Source of the DNA: Plantactinospora sp040120695
GTDB lineage: Bacteria; Actinomycetota; Actinomycetes; Mycobacteriales; Micromonosporaceae
Assembly: GCF_040120695.1 (NCBI RefSeq)
Contig: NZ_JBEEAC010000022.1
Location: forward strand, 60,783-124,782
Reading direction: 5' to 3'
DNA length: 64,000 bases
Shown here: positions 24,311-32,985 of the stretch, piece by piece
Layout: each line of letters begins with the position of its first letter
How positions within the stretch are numbered: position 1 is the first letter of the stretch
Program-made: the position numbers and the translations under genes
The notes under the pieces: generated by a model
Databases searched by the model: none
Told to the model about the DNA's origin: nothing
The model's input: only the letters and a program-made list of their open reading frames with translations

Positions 24311-26413
24311 GTGGCGGGCAAGACAAGCCGGGACATACTCGTCCGGGGGATCAGAGTCCTCGGCTACGCGATCCGCGACGAGCCACGGATCTTCGCGGTC
24401 GCGGTCGGCGGCAGCGTCCTCTACAGCCTGTTGATCATCGTCAGCGCGTACGTCGTCGGTGCCGTCGTCGGTGACGTGGTGGTGCCGTCGCTGGAGAGTG
24501 GCCGGGCCGACCGGGCCGCGGTGCTGCTCGGCGCCGGCGCGCTGCTCGCGGTCAGCCTCGGCCGGGTACTCGGCATGTTCGGTCGCCGGCTCGGCGCCGG
24601 ATTCATGCAGTACCGGTTGCAGGCCAGCTACCGGCGCCGGATCACCCGCCGCTACCTGGAACTCCCGCTCTCCTGGCACCACCGGCACGCCACCGGCACC
24701 CTGCTCTCCAACGCCAACTCCGATGTCGAGGCGGCCTGGTTCCCGATCGCGCCGCTGCCGTTCGCGGTCGGCACCCTGGTGATGCTGGTAGCGGCGATGG
24801 GCTCACTCTTCGTCACCGACTGGGTGCTCGCGCTGGTCGGCGTGGCGATCTTTCCGGCGCTCTTCGCCCTGAACGTCGTCTACTCCCGACGCATGGCGCC
24901 CCGGCAGGCCCGGGCACAGCAGATGCGCGCCCAGGTCAGCGCGATCGCACACGAGAGCTTCGACGGGGCGCTGGTGGTCAAGACCATGGGCCAGGAGGCC
25001 CGCGAGACGACCCGGTTCGCCGCACAGGCCGGCGAGCTGCGGGACGCGCTGATCTCGGTCGGTCGGCTCCGGGGCGTCTTCGATCCGATGCTGGAGACCC
25101 TGCCCAGCCTCGGCACCCTGGCCGTGCTGCTGGTCGGCGCGGTCCGGTTGAGCCAGGGCGCCGTCACCATCACCGAACTGGTCAGCGTGGCCTTTCTCTT
25201 CACCGTGCTGGCCTTCCCGGTCCGGGCGATCGGCTGGGTCCTCGCCGAACTGCCGCGCAGCGTCGCCGGCTGGGACCGGTTGCAGTCCGTGCTCACCGCC
25301 ACCGGCGAGATGCCGTACGGCGACACCACACTGGACCGCCGGGACGGCCGCCCGGCCACCCTCGTCTTCGACCGGGTCACCTTCGGGTACGCCTCGGCCG
25401 AACCGCCGCCGGCCACCGCTCCCGCCGAGCCGGGCCTGGCCATCGAGGAGCCGGAGGCGGCGGCGAGACCCACCGGGGTACCGCCGCCGAACGGGCCGGT
25501 TTCCGCCGAGTCGCCGGTTTCCGCCGAGTCGCCGGCGTCCGTCGGGCTGCCCGCTTCCGGCCAGCCGCCGGTCCCCGCCGTGCAGCCGGCTTCCGCCGAG
25601 CAGTCGGCTTCCGTCGAGTCGCCGGCCACCGGGCCGGTGCCGGTGCTGCACGACGTGTCGTTCACCGTGCCGGCCGGCCGCACGGTGGCGCTGGTCGGGC
25701 CCACCGGCGCCGGCAAGTCGACGATCGTCTCCCTCGCGGTACGGCTGGTCGACCCGGACGCCGGCACGGTCACCCTGGACGGGGTCGACCTGCGCTCCCT
25801 CACCGCCGCCTCCCTCGCCGGCAACACCGCGCTGGTCGCCCAGGTGCCGTTCGTCTTCGACGACACCATCCGGGAGAACATCACGCTGGGCCGGGACGGC
25901 ATCACCGACGACGACGTCTGGGCCGCACTCCGGCTGGCCGAGGCGGACGGCTTCGTGGCGGCGTTGCCGGATGCGCTGGACACCCTGGTCGGAGAGCGCG
26001 GCGCGGCGCTCTCCGGCGGGCAGCGGCAGCGACTCACCCTGGCCCGGGCGCTGGCCGGTCGGCCCCGGCTGCTGGTGTTGGACGACGCCACCAGCGCGGT
26101 CGACCCGAGGGTGGAGGCGGCGATCCTGGCCGCGCTGCGCGGCGGGCAGTCGGAGCCGGCCGATCCCGACGGTCCGCCGGGACCGGGGGCGTCGATCCTG
26201 GTGGTGGCGTACCGGCGGGCGACGATCGCGCTCGCCGACGAGGTGGTCTACGTCGAGCATGGCCGGGTGGTCGGTCGGGGTACCCACGCCACGCTGCTGC
26301 GTACCACGCCCGGGTACGCGGCGCTGGTCACCGCGTACGAGCGGGCCGAGGCGGAGCGGGAGCGGGATCGGGCGTACGAGATTCCCCGGCGAGGCGAGGA
26401 GGTGGACGCGTGA
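24311..26413 (+). CDS. ABC exporter half-transporter with degenerate ATP site
   Basis: A 700-residue type IV exporter subunit: six transmembrane helices (~residues 20-330), then a nucleotide-binding domain. Between the first NBD strands and Walker A there is an unusual Pro/Ala/Ser/Glu insertion (VSAESPVSAESPASVGLPAS and more, roughly residues 365-440). Walker A is LVGPTGAGKSTI and the signature is canonical LSGGQRQRL. The Walker B end reads LLVLDDATSAVD, with Asp instead of catalytic Glu, and the switch loop reads VVAYRRAT with Tyr for His. Such losses mark the degenerate site in heterodimeric exporters. Start is GTG 24311; the stop overlaps the partner gene (GTGA). Confidence 0.9.
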   Translation: MAGKTSRDILVRGIRVLGYAIRDEPRIFAVAVGGSVLYSLLIIVSAYVVGAVVGDVVVPSLESGRADRAAVLLGAGALLAVSLGRVLGMFGRRLGAGFMQYRLQASYRRRITRRYLELPLSWHHRHATGTLLSNANSDVEAAWFPIAPLPFAVGTLVMLVAAMGSLFVTDWVLALVGVAIFPALFALNVVYSRRMAPRQARAQQMRAQVSAIAHESFDGALVVKTMGQEARETTRFAAQAGELRDALISVGRLRGVFDPMLETLPSLGTLAVLLVGAVRLSQGAVTITELVSVAFLFTVLAFPVRAIGWVLAELPRSVAGWDRLQSVLTATGEMPYGDTTLDRRDGRPATLVFDRVTFGYASAEPPPATAPAEPGLAIEEPEAAARPTGVPPPNGPVSAESPVSAESPASVGLPASGQPPVPAVQPASAEQSASVESPATGPVPVLHDVSFTVPAGRTVALVGPTGAGKSTIVSLAVRLVDPDAGTVTLDGVDLRSLTAASLAGNTALVAQVPFVFDDTIRENITLGRDGITDDDVWAALRLAEADGFVAALPDALDTLVGERGAALSGGQRQRLTLARALAGRPRLLVLDDATSAVDPRVEAAILAALRGGQSEPADPDGPPGPGASILVVAYRRATIALADEVVYVEHGRVVGRGTHATLLRTTPGYAALVTAYERAEAERERDRAYEIPRRGEEVDA

Positions 26414-28200
26414 GCACGACCACGGCCGGGGCGGTGCCGGAGCGGGCGGAGAGTGCCTGGGGGACGCTGCGGCGAGGGCTGGCGCTCTCCCCGGAGCTGC
26501 GTACCGGCCTGGCCGGCACCCTCGGGCTGGCCCTGGTCTCGATGGTCGGCCGGGCCGCCGTACCGGTGGCGATCCAGCAGGGCATCGACCGGGGGCTGCG
26601 CGCTCCCGGCGGGCCGGACATCGGGGTGGTCGGCCTCGTGGTCGCGGCCACCGCCGCGGTGCTGGTGGTGACCACGATCTGCGGGTACCTGATGATGCGC
26701 CGGCTCTTCACGGTCAGCGAGACGGCGCTGGCCGGGGTACGGGTGCGGGCCTTCCGGCACGTGCACGACCTGTCGACCCTGCACCAGCAGGCGGAGCGGC
26801 GCGGTTCGCTGGTTTCCCGGGTCACCAGCGACGTGGACCAGATCACCCAGTTCCTCCAGTGGGGCGGGGTGATCCTCCTGGTCAATCTCGGTCAGGTGGT
26901 GGTGACCACCGTGGTGATGGCGGTCTACTCCTGGCAGTTGACCCTGGTGGTCTTCGCCGCGTTCGTCCCGGCCATGGCGGTGATCCGGATCTTCCAGCGG
27001 CGGCTCGCCGCCGCGTACGGGGTGGTCCGGCAGCGGCTCGGCGCGATGCTGGCCGCGGTCTCGGAGAGCGTGGTGGGTGCGCCGGTGATCCGGGCGTACG
27101 GCGTCTCCGGCCGTACCGCCGAACGGCTGGACCGGACCATCGACGCGCAGCGCCGGGCCCAGCAGCGGGCGATCCGGACCAGCGTGATCAGCTTCTCGAC
27201 CGGCGAGATCGCCGCCGGGCTGGCCCTGGCCGGGGTGGTGGTGCTCGGGGTGCGACTGGGCGTCGACGGGTCGCTGGGCATCGGCGAGCTGACCGCCTTC
27301 CTCTTCCTGGTCACCCTCTTCATCCAGCCGGTGCAGATCGCCACCGAGGTACTCAACGAGGCGCAGAACGCGGTGGCGGGCTGGCGGCGGGTGCTGGACG
27401 TGCTCGACGTGGCGCCGGACGTGGCGGACCCGGGCGAGCAGGGTGTCGACCTGCCGGTCGGGCCGATCGACATCCGGTTCGCCGACGTCGGTTACCGCTA
27501 TCCCGGCGGTCCGCCGGTGCTGGTCGACATCAACGTGGACATTCCGGCCAAGACCCGGGTCGCGGTGGTGGGCGAGACCGGCAGCGGCAAGACCACCTTC
27601 GCGAAGCTGCTGACCCGGCTGATGGACCCGTCCACCGGGGCGGTACTGCTCTCCGGGGTGCCGCTGGACCGGGTCCGGTTCGGCTCGCTGCGCTCCCGGG
27701 TGGTGATGGTGCCGCAGGACGGCTTCCTCTTCGACTCGACCGTGGCGGAGAACGTCCGGTTCGGCCGGCCCGAGCTGACCGACGAGGAACTGGCGCTGGC
27801 CTTCACCGAACTCGGTCTCGCCGACTGGGTGGCGGGGCTGCCGCTCGGGCTGGCGACCCCGGTGGGGGAGCGCGGCGAGGCGCTCAGCGTGGGGGAGCGG
27901 CAGTTGGTCGCGCTGGCCCGGGCGTACGTGGCCGACCCGGACCTGCTGGTGCTGGACGAGGCGACCAGCGCGGTCGACCCGGCAACCGAGGTACGCCTGC
28001 AACGCACCCTCGACGCGGTGACCCGGGGCCGGACGACGGTGGCGATCGCACATCGGCTCTCCACCGCACAGGGCGCCGACGAGGTGATCGTGGTGGACCG
28101 GGGCCGGATCGTGCAACGCGGTCCGCACGAGGAACTGGTCAGTGACCCGCAGTCGGTCTACGGGCTGCTCTACGCCTCCTGGTTGGAGCAGACCCGGTAG
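26410..28200 (+). CDS. ABC exporter half-transporter, catalytic partner
   Basis: A 596-residue type IV exporter subunit overlapping its partner by four bases. Six TM helices are followed by an NBD with Walker A VVGETGSGKTTF, Walker B LLVLDEATSAVDP with the catalytic Glu, and a normal H-loop AIAHRLST. Its signature is the variant LSVGERQL instead of LSGGQ. This is complementary to the first subunit: one composite site has intact catalytic residues plus canonical signature, the other is degenerate on both sides. The pair is therefore a heterodimeric multidrug or lipid exporter; the substrate is unknown. Confidence 0.92.
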   Translation: MSTTTAGAVPERAESAWGTLRRGLALSPELRTGLAGTLGLALVSMVGRAAVPVAIQQGIDRGLRAPGGPDIGVVGLVVAATAAVLVVTTICGYLMMRRLFTVSETALAGVRVRAFRHVHDLSTLHQQAERRGSLVSRVTSDVDQITQFLQWGGVILLVNLGQVVVTTVVMAVYSWQLTLVVFAAFVPAMAVIRIFQRRLAAAYGVVRQRLGAMLAAVSESVVGAPVIRAYGVSGRTAERLDRTIDAQRRAQQRAIRTSVISFSTGEIAAGLALAGVVVLGVRLGVDGSLGIGELTAFLFLVTLFIQPVQIATEVLNEAQNAVAGWRRVLDVLDVAPDVADPGEQGVDLPVGPIDIRFADVGYRYPGGPPVLVDINVDIPAKTRVAVVGETGSGKTTFAKLLTRLMDPSTGAVLLSGVPLDRVRFGSLRSRVVMVPQDGFLFDSTVAENVRFGRPELTDEELALAFTELGLADWVAGLPLGLATPVGERGEALSVGERQLVALARAYVADPDLLVLDEATSAVDPATEVRLQRTLDAVTRGRTTVAIAHRLSTAQGADEVIVVDRGRIVQRGPHEELVSDPQSVYGLLYASWLEQTR

Positions 28201-28246
28201 CAGCCGGAGAACCGGTGTCGGTGACGAGATGGACTCCGAATGAGTC

Positions 28247-28265
28247 GTAGGTTAGCCTGCCCTTA
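28247..28265 (+). promoter_or_regulatory. Iron box (IdeR/DmdR-type) before the DUF2470 gene
   Basis: GTAGGTTAGCCTGCCCTTA matches the actinobacterial iron-box consensus TTAGGTTAGGCTCACCTAA at 14 of 19 positions. A weaker second box may overlap it at 28267-28285 (around AAGCACAGCCTAACTT). It lies 36 bp before the ATG, so iron-loaded IdeR/DmdR would repress the gene. Confidence 0.65.
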
Positions 28266-28301
28266 CTAAGCACAGCCTAACTTGCGCCGGAGGTCGACGT
28301 C

Positions 28302-29114
28302 ATGCAGCCCAGCTCCGCGGAGGTGGCCCGTACCCTGGCCGCCGGTCGGCTCCCCGGCACCGCCCAGGTCGCGTACCGGCCCGGACCGCACCAGGTCCGG
28401 CACGCCATCGACCCGTCCGGCCGGGTGCTGCTGCTCGTCTCGGTCGTCAGTGATTTGGCCGCCGCGCTCTGGCCGACCGGCGACAGCCGGGGCACGGCGC
28501 TGGTGCTCGACGTCCGCGACCTGCCGCCGGCCGCCGGTGCGCCGCCGCTCGGCCGGGTCTGGATCTCCGGCTGGCCCGAGCCGCTGACCGGGGTCGAGGC
28601 GCGGCAGGCGGCCATCGACTTCGCCGAGGTGGTGCCGACCGGGGATCTGCTGGACGTCGGCCGGGGCTTCACGCTGCACCGCTTCGAGCCGGCGGAGATC
28701 CGGCTGGAGCGGGCCGGCACCGTGCGGCAGGTCGAGCCGGCCGAGTACGCCGCCGCCGAACCGGACCCGTTGCACGCGCTGGAACGGGACCTGCTCGCCG
28801 ACCTTGCGGACCATCACGGACCGGAAATCGCCGCCTTCCTCCGGCGCCAGCTCCGCGACCTCGTACCGCCGGGTGGTGTGGACGACCCACCGCCCCGGGT
28901 GGTCCGGCTGGACCGGTACGGAATGGTCGTGGCCCTCGGCGGACGCGATACCCGCTGCCGGGCCCGGCTCGCCTTCCCTCGCCCCCTCGCCGGCCAGGCG
29001 GAACTGGCCGAACTGCTGCGACCGGTGCTCTGCCGACACCGGCAGCCGGGACCGATGCCCGACCGGGGGTGGCCGGTCGGCAACCCCCCGGACCAGGCCT
29101 GGTCCGACCGGTAG
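28302..29114 (+). CDS. DUF2470 domain protein, probable heme/iron utilization
   Basis: A 270-residue protein with a split-barrel-like N-terminal half (VRHAIDPSGRVLLLVSVVSD) and a C-terminal DUF2470 domain (LERDLLADLADHHGPEIAAF, PPRVVRLDRYGMVVAL, RLAFPRPLAGQAELAEL). This two-domain layout is that of HugZ-like heme-utilization proteins. The iron box directly upstream supports a role in iron supply. Start is ATG 28302 with GGAGG eight bases before it. It follows the ABC exporter but has its own promoter region. Catalytic activity on heme is inferred from the family only. Confidence 0.8.
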   Translation: MQPSSAEVARTLAAGRLPGTAQVAYRPGPHQVRHAIDPSGRVLLLVSVVSDLAAALWPTGDSRGTALVLDVRDLPPAAGAPPLGRVWISGWPEPLTGVEARQAAIDFAEVVPTGDLLDVGRGFTLHRFEPAEIRLERAGTVRQVEPAEYAAAEPDPLHALERDLLADLADHHGPEIAAFLRRQLRDLVPPGGVDDPPPRVVRLDRYGMVVALGGRDTRCRARLAFPRPLAGQAELAELLRPVLCRHRQPGPMPDRGWPVGNPPDQAWSDR

Positions 29115-29187
29115 CCTCCGGGACCCACCCCGACCGGCAACACCCCCGACCGGTACCAGGGACCAGCCGCCCCGCGCGCCCGCGGGA

Positions 29188-29856
29188 TCAGCGGTCCCGC
29201 CCGGTGCCACGGGGATCGGCCGCCCCGCCGGGAGTGCCAGGATCAGCCGCCCCGCCGGTGAGCCTGGTGAAGTCTGCGGTCAGGTAGCGCTGCACGGTCG
29301 GCGCGACCGCCGCGACCACGACGTCCGGTGCCGCCGAGGCGAGCGGCTCCAGCCGCAGGATGTAGCGGACGAGGATTATCCCGGACATCTGGGTGGCGAC
29401 CAGCGACGAGCGCAGCGGCGCCTCGGCCGGGTCGATCTGGAGCATCCCGGTCGCCCGGCGGAGCACCTGGGTCTCCAGGAACTCCCGGAGCAGCCGGGCG
29501 GTCCACTCGTTGTTCATCGCGGACCGGAACAGCGCGACCGCGGCCGTGCCGGCGGGGGAGTCCCAGACCCGCAGGAACGTCCGGACCAGCCGTTCCCCGA
29601 CCCCGTCGAGCCCACCCGCGGTGACCTGCGGCACGAACTCCTGCGGGTCGAACGGGATGTCGATGGTGGCCAGGAAGAGCTGATCCTTGGTGCCGAAGTA
29701 GTGGTGGACCAGCGCCGGGTCGACCCCGGCGGCGGTCGCGATGGCCCGGATCGAGGTGTGGTCGAAGCCGCGTTCGGCGAACGCGCTCCGGGCGGCTCGC
29801 AGGATCCCCTCCCGGGTGTCGGGGTTGCCCGGTCGTCGTCCACTCCGTCGTGCCAT
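29188..29856 (-). CDS. TetR/AcrR family repressor
   Basis: A 222-residue regulator with the classic N-terminal helix-turn-helix (REGILRAARSAFAERGFDHT, SIRAIATAAGVDPALVHHYF, GTKDQLF) and a ligand-binding helical body. The last ~25 residues are a Gly/Pro-rich tail (GGAADPGTPGGAADPRGTGR). It is the third gene of a minus-strand unit with an ABC-2 exporter (79 bp after the permease). The perfect palindrome upstream of the exporter is its probable operator, so it likely autoregulates the efflux operon. Confidence 0.9.
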   Translation of the reverse strand: MARRSGRRPGNPDTREGILRAARSAFAERGFDHTSIRAIATAAGVDPALVHHYFGTKDQLFLATIDIPFDPQEFVPQVTAGGLDGVGERLVRTFLRVWDSPAGTAAVALFRSAMNNEWTARLLREFLETQVLRRATGMLQIDPAEAPLRSSLVATQMSGIILVRYILRLEPLASAAPDVVVAAVAPTVQRYLTADFTRLTGGAADPGTPGGAADPRGTGRDR

Positions 29857-29935
29857 CGCCGTCCTCGTCCTCGCACTCGTTCCGCCGGCACCGGTCGGCG
29901 CCGCCGGTACCCGGCGCCGACCGGTGCCCCGGCCC

Positions 29936-30691
29936 TCAGCCGGTGCGCCGCCGCAGCGTGGCCGAGGCGAGCACCAGGGCGACGACCACCGCCGCGGCCA
30001 CCACCGCGATGTCCCGCCACATCGTGCCGGTCGGCTCGTTGTGCGCGCCGACCTCCTGTAGCGCCTCGACGGCGTACGACAGGGGTAGCACGTCGCTGGT
30101 CGCCTGTAGCCAGCCGGCCATCTGGTCGCGGGCGACGAACAGCCCGCAGAGCAGGAGCTGCGGGATCACCACGATCGGCATGAACTGTACGGCCTGGAAC
30201 TCCGTCTGGGCGAAGGCGCTGCAGAAGAGGCCCAGCGCCACCCCGAGTACGGCGTTGAGCACCGCGATCAGCACCACCAGCCCACCGTCGCCGGCGGTGG
30301 AGAGGTCGAACAACCAGTACGCCGCGGCGGCCGCGACGCTGGCCTGGATCGCGGCGGCCAGCCCGAACGCGAGCCCGTAACCGAAGAGCAGGTCCAGTTT
30401 GCCCAGCGGGGTGGTGAGCAGCCGTTCCAGCGTGCCGGAGGTGCGCTCCCGGAGCATCGCGATGCTGGTGATCAAGAACATGATCGTGAAGGGGAAGATG
30501 CCGAGCATGACCAGGGCGATCCGGTCGAAGGCGGCCGGCTGTCCCGGTGGGGCGGGCTGGTCGCCGTACATGTAGTAGACGAGCGTGAGCAGCGCCACCG
30601 GCACCACCAGCAGCATCGCCACGGTACGCCGGTCGTGCCGCAGCTGGCGCAGGATGCGGCCGGTGGTGAAGGCCAGGATCCGCGGGTTCAT
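29936..30691 (-). CDS. ABC-2 type transporter permease
   Basis: A 251-residue integral membrane subunit with about six hydrophobic segments, including VAMLLVVPVALLTLVYYMYG and FPFTIMFLITSIAMLRERTS, the latter leading into the conserved ERTSGTLERLLTTPLGKLDL cytoplasmic block of ABC-2 permeases. It exports a drug or lipid with the ATPase encoded just upstream. The ATG at 30691 overlaps the ATPase stop (ATGA). Substrate unknown. Confidence 0.9.
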   Translation of the reverse strand: MNPRILAFTTGRILRQLRHDRRTVAMLLVVPVALLTLVYYMYGDQPAPPGQPAAFDRIALVMLGIFPFTIMFLITSIAMLRERTSGTLERLLTTPLGKLDLLFGYGLAFGLAAAIQASVAAAAAYWLFDLSTAGDGGLVVLIAVLNAVLGVALGLFCSAFAQTEFQAVQFMPIVVIPQLLLCGLFVARDQMAGWLQATSDVLPLSYAVEALQEVGAHNEPTGTMWRDIAVVAAAVVVALVLASATLRRRTG

Positions 30692-31449
30692 CGGGGCGAC
30701 CTCCCCTCGCCGGTGCGGGCCAACCGGTCCCCGCCGGCCTGCTCGTTCGCCCGGATGAGCCGCAGGAACGCCTCCTCCAGGTCGTCGGTGCCGGCCGCCG
30801 TGCGTACCGCCGACAGGGTGTCGTCGGCGATCAGCCGGCCCTCCCGGATGAGCAGCAGCCGGTCGCACCGGGCCGCCTCGTCCATCACGTGACTGGACAC
30901 CAGCAGCGTGGTGCCCTCGGCGGCCATCGCCCGGAACTTCTGCCACAGCTCGGCCCGGAGCACCGGGTCCTGGCCGACCGTCGGCTCGTCGAGGATCACC
31001 ACCTCGGGGCGGCCGACCAGGGCGCAGGCCAGCGAGGCCCGGCTGCGCTGGCCGCCGGAGAGGGTGCCGACGAGCTGGTCGGTCGCCCCGGCGAGGCCGA
31101 CATCGGCGATCGCCCGGTCGGCGTCGGCCCGGCCGAGGCCGTGGAGCCGGCCGAAGTAGCGGACGTTCTCCCGGACGGTCAGGTCCGGATAGACGCTCGG
31201 TGCCTGGGTCAGATAGCCGAGGCGTCGCCGCAGGCCGGGGGTGCCGGCCGGCTCGCCGAGCACCGTGACGGTGCCGCCGGCCACGATCTGCACGCCGACG
31301 ATGGCCCGCAGCAGGGTGGTCTTGCCGCTGCCGCTCGGCCCGAGCAGCCCGGTGACGCTGCCCCGCGGGATGGTGCAGCCGATGCCGTGCAGGACCTGCC
31401 GCCTGCCCCGGGTCACGACGAGGTCGCGGACCTCGATCGCGGTCTCCAT
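30688..31449 (-). CDS. ABC transporter ATP-binding protein (ABC-2 drug exporter type)
   Basis: A 253-residue ATPase. Walker A is LLGPSGSGKTTLLRAIVG, the Q-loop region LGYLTQAPSVYPDLTVREN, the signature TLSGGQRSRASLACALV, Walker B VVILDEPTVGQDPVLRAELW, and the H-loop LLVSSHVMDEAARCD. This pattern fits CcmA/DrrA-type drug and antibiotic exporters. It is the first gene of the ATPase-permease-TetR unit. ATG 31449 has GAGGAGG-like bases upstream, followed by the operator palindrome. Confidence 0.93.
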   Translation of the reverse strand: METAIEVRDLVVTRGRRQVLHGIGCTIPRGSVTGLLGPSGSGKTTLLRAIVGVQIVAGGTVTVLGEPAGTPGLRRRLGYLTQAPSVYPDLTVRENVRYFGRLHGLGRADADRAIADVGLAGATDQLVGTLSGGQRSRASLACALVGRPEVVILDEPTVGQDPVLRAELWQKFRAMAAEGTTLLVSSHVMDEAARCDRLLLIREGRLIADDTLSAVRTAAGTDDLEEAFLRLIRANEQAGGDRLARTGEGRSPR

Positions 31450-31475
31450 GAAGCCTCCTCAAAGAAAACTCATCA

Positions 31476-31494
31476 AGCGTTGAAATTCAACGCT
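31476..31494. promoter_or_regulatory. 19-bp palindromic operator upstream of the ABC/TetR operon
   Basis: AGCGTTGAA (31476-31484) and TTCAACGCT (31486-31494) are perfect 9-base arms around a single A. A further GTTGAAAT lies just beyond at 31497. The site is 27 bp upstream of the ATPase start, in an AT-rich pocket. The length and symmetry fit a TetR-type operator, and the operon encodes a TetR protein. Confidence 0.7.
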
Positions 31495-31635
31495 AGTTGA
31501 AATCTTGCCCCGCCACAACCGCCGAGGGTTGTAGCAGGGCAGTAAAGGTGAGTTAACGGGATGAAAAGAATGAAACGCCCAGGCGGCGCGTGATCGGGCG
31601 TTGCGTCATGATCGGACCTGCGGCACGATGGCGCC

Positions 31636-32985
31636 GTGGATCACGGTCCGTTACGGCAACTCGGGTTCCTCGACGAATGGACGGACCGGCTGCGCCGGCT
31701 GCCCGGCCCGCCCGTCGTCGGGGTGCTGCTGCGCGGCAGCTACGCCCGGGGCGCCGCCACCCCGTACAGCGACGTGGACATCGATGTCCTGGTCAGCGGG
31801 GAGCGGTACGCTGCGTACCCGGCCTTTCTGGTGGAGGTCGGCGACCGGCTGACCCACCTGTCGGTCGCCGTCCGGGACATCGGATCCTGGCTCGAACGGC
31901 TCGACCGGCCCGCCGAGTGGTCCTTCGGACTGCCGGTCGTCGCGCCCGTACGGTTACTCTGGGCACACGCCGCCTGGCGCTCGTCCGTGGACCTGACCGA
32001 GATCCGTCAACGCCCCGCCGAGCCCGACCTGGAGGAGTTGGTTGCCGCGCTCGGCAAGGTCGGCGGCGCCCGCGCCAGCGATGCCGAGTACGACGCCCGG
32101 CTCGCCGCCGCCGAGCTGGCCCGACGCTGCCCGTCGGTGCTCCGGCTCGCCAACCCCGCCGTCACGGTGGCCAGCCGACGGGACGCGCTGGCCGCCGCAC
32201 TGGACCTGCCGGTCGCCCCGGACGGCTACCACGACGACATGCTCACCTGCCTCGGGCTGCGCCCCGACACCCTGCCCCGGCTGCACGCCGCCGCGCACCG
32301 CCTGGTGGCCGGCACGGTGGCACTGGCCCGCCCGTACGCGGAGGAACTGGCCGAGGTGGTCGGCGCGGACCTCGCCGCCGCACTGCGGGACGGCCGGCTC
32401 GACCGCTACGTCGGCCAACTCGCCCGGGGCGGCACGAACACCCCACCGGGGACGCCGGGCTGCCCGCCCGGCGGCGTGGCGCGGGCCACTTCGGGGCGCG
32501 GGAGCGGGGACGGGTGGACGGTTCCGGTGCCGCGTGCGAAACAATCGGGAACTATGCCCGTACCCGACCTCTCCCCGGTGACCGCGCCCGGGCCGGCGCC
32601 GCGCGGTCGCGCGCGCCCCTCGGCCCTCGATCCGGCGATCGCCGCGCGCCTGCGCCGCACCCCCGACGGACTCGTCGCCGCCGTGGTCCGGGCGCACGAC
32701 ACCGGCGACGTGCTGATGGTCGCCTGGATGGACGACGAGGCGCTGCACCGCACCCTCACCACCGGCCGGGCCACCTACTGGTCGCGCAGCCGGCGGGAAT
32801 ACTGGGTCAAGGGCGAGACCTCCGGCCACCACCAGTACGTCCGCTCGGTGGCGCTGGACTGCGACGGCGACGCCCTGCTGGTCAGCGTCGACCAGGTCGG
32901 CGCGGCCTGCCACACCGGAAACCGGACCTGCTTCTCCGACGAACTGCCGGTCAGCGGGACGACGTCCGCCGGGCCGACGACATGA
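31636..32985 (+). CDS. hisI: Nucleotidyltransferase domain fused in frame to HisI
   Basis: One uninterrupted 449-codon frame. Residues 1-270 look like a minimal nucleotidyltransferase: GVLLRGSYARGAATPYSDVD carries the GS-x-D-x-D motif, followed by a helical region like MNT/HEPN-type proteins. A low-complexity linker follows (GTPGCPPGGVARATSGRGSG). The last ~130 residues are phosphoribosyl-AMP cyclohydrolase, which opens the adenine ring in His synthesis: WSRSRREYWVKGETSGHHQY, DCDGDALL, GAACHTGNRTCF with the zinc cysteines. No stop separates the two, so a fusion protein is predicted, but a separate start for HisI at 32554 is also possible. The stop overlaps the trp leader ATG. Confidence 0.75.
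   Translation: MDHGPLRQLGFLDEWTDRLRRLPGPPVVGVLLRGSYARGAATPYSDVDIDVLVSGERYAAYPAFLVEVGDRLTHLSVAVRDIGSWLERLDRPAEWSFGLPVVAPVRLLWAHAAWRSSVDLTEIRQRPAEPDLEELVAALGKVGGARASDAEYDARLAAAELARRCPSVLRLANPAVTVASRRDALAAALDLPVAPDGYHDDMLTCLGLRPDTLPRLHAAAHRLVAGTVALARPYAEELAEVVGADLAAALRDGRLDRYVGQLARGGTNTPPGTPGCPPGGVARATSGRGSGDGWTVPVPRAKQSGTMPVPDLSPVTAPGPAPRGRARPSALDPAIAARLRRTPDGLVAAVVRAHDTGDVLMVAWMDDEALHRTLTTGRATYWSRSRREYWVKGETSGHHQYVRSVALDCDGDALLVSVDQVGAACHTGNRTCFSDELPVSGTTSAGPTT
32554..32985 (+). CDS. hisI: Phosphoribosyl-AMP cyclohydrolase from an internal start (alternative)
   Basis: ATG 32554 (PVPDLSPVTAPGPAPRG) would give a 143-residue HisI of normal size, matching stand-alone relatives. Just before it, the DNA drops in GC (GCGAAACAATCGGGAACT), unlike coding sequence around it, and CGGGA may act as a weak ribosome site. 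This suggests a former intergenic region. The reaction is hydrolysis of PR-AMP to ProFAR. This entry is an alternative product of the same reading frame as the fusion above, not a second locus. Confidence 0.55.
   Translation: MPVPDLSPVTAPGPAPRGRARPSALDPAIAARLRRTPDGLVAAVVRAHDTGDVLMVAWMDDEALHRTLTTGRATYWSRSRREYWVKGETSGHHQYVRSVALDCDGDALLVSVDQVGAACHTGNRTCFSDELPVSGTTSAGPTT

Noticed and set aside
28201..28246. Terminator after the second ABC subunit
   Set aside because: Only a short ACCGGTGTCGGT partial symmetry is seen; no stable stem.
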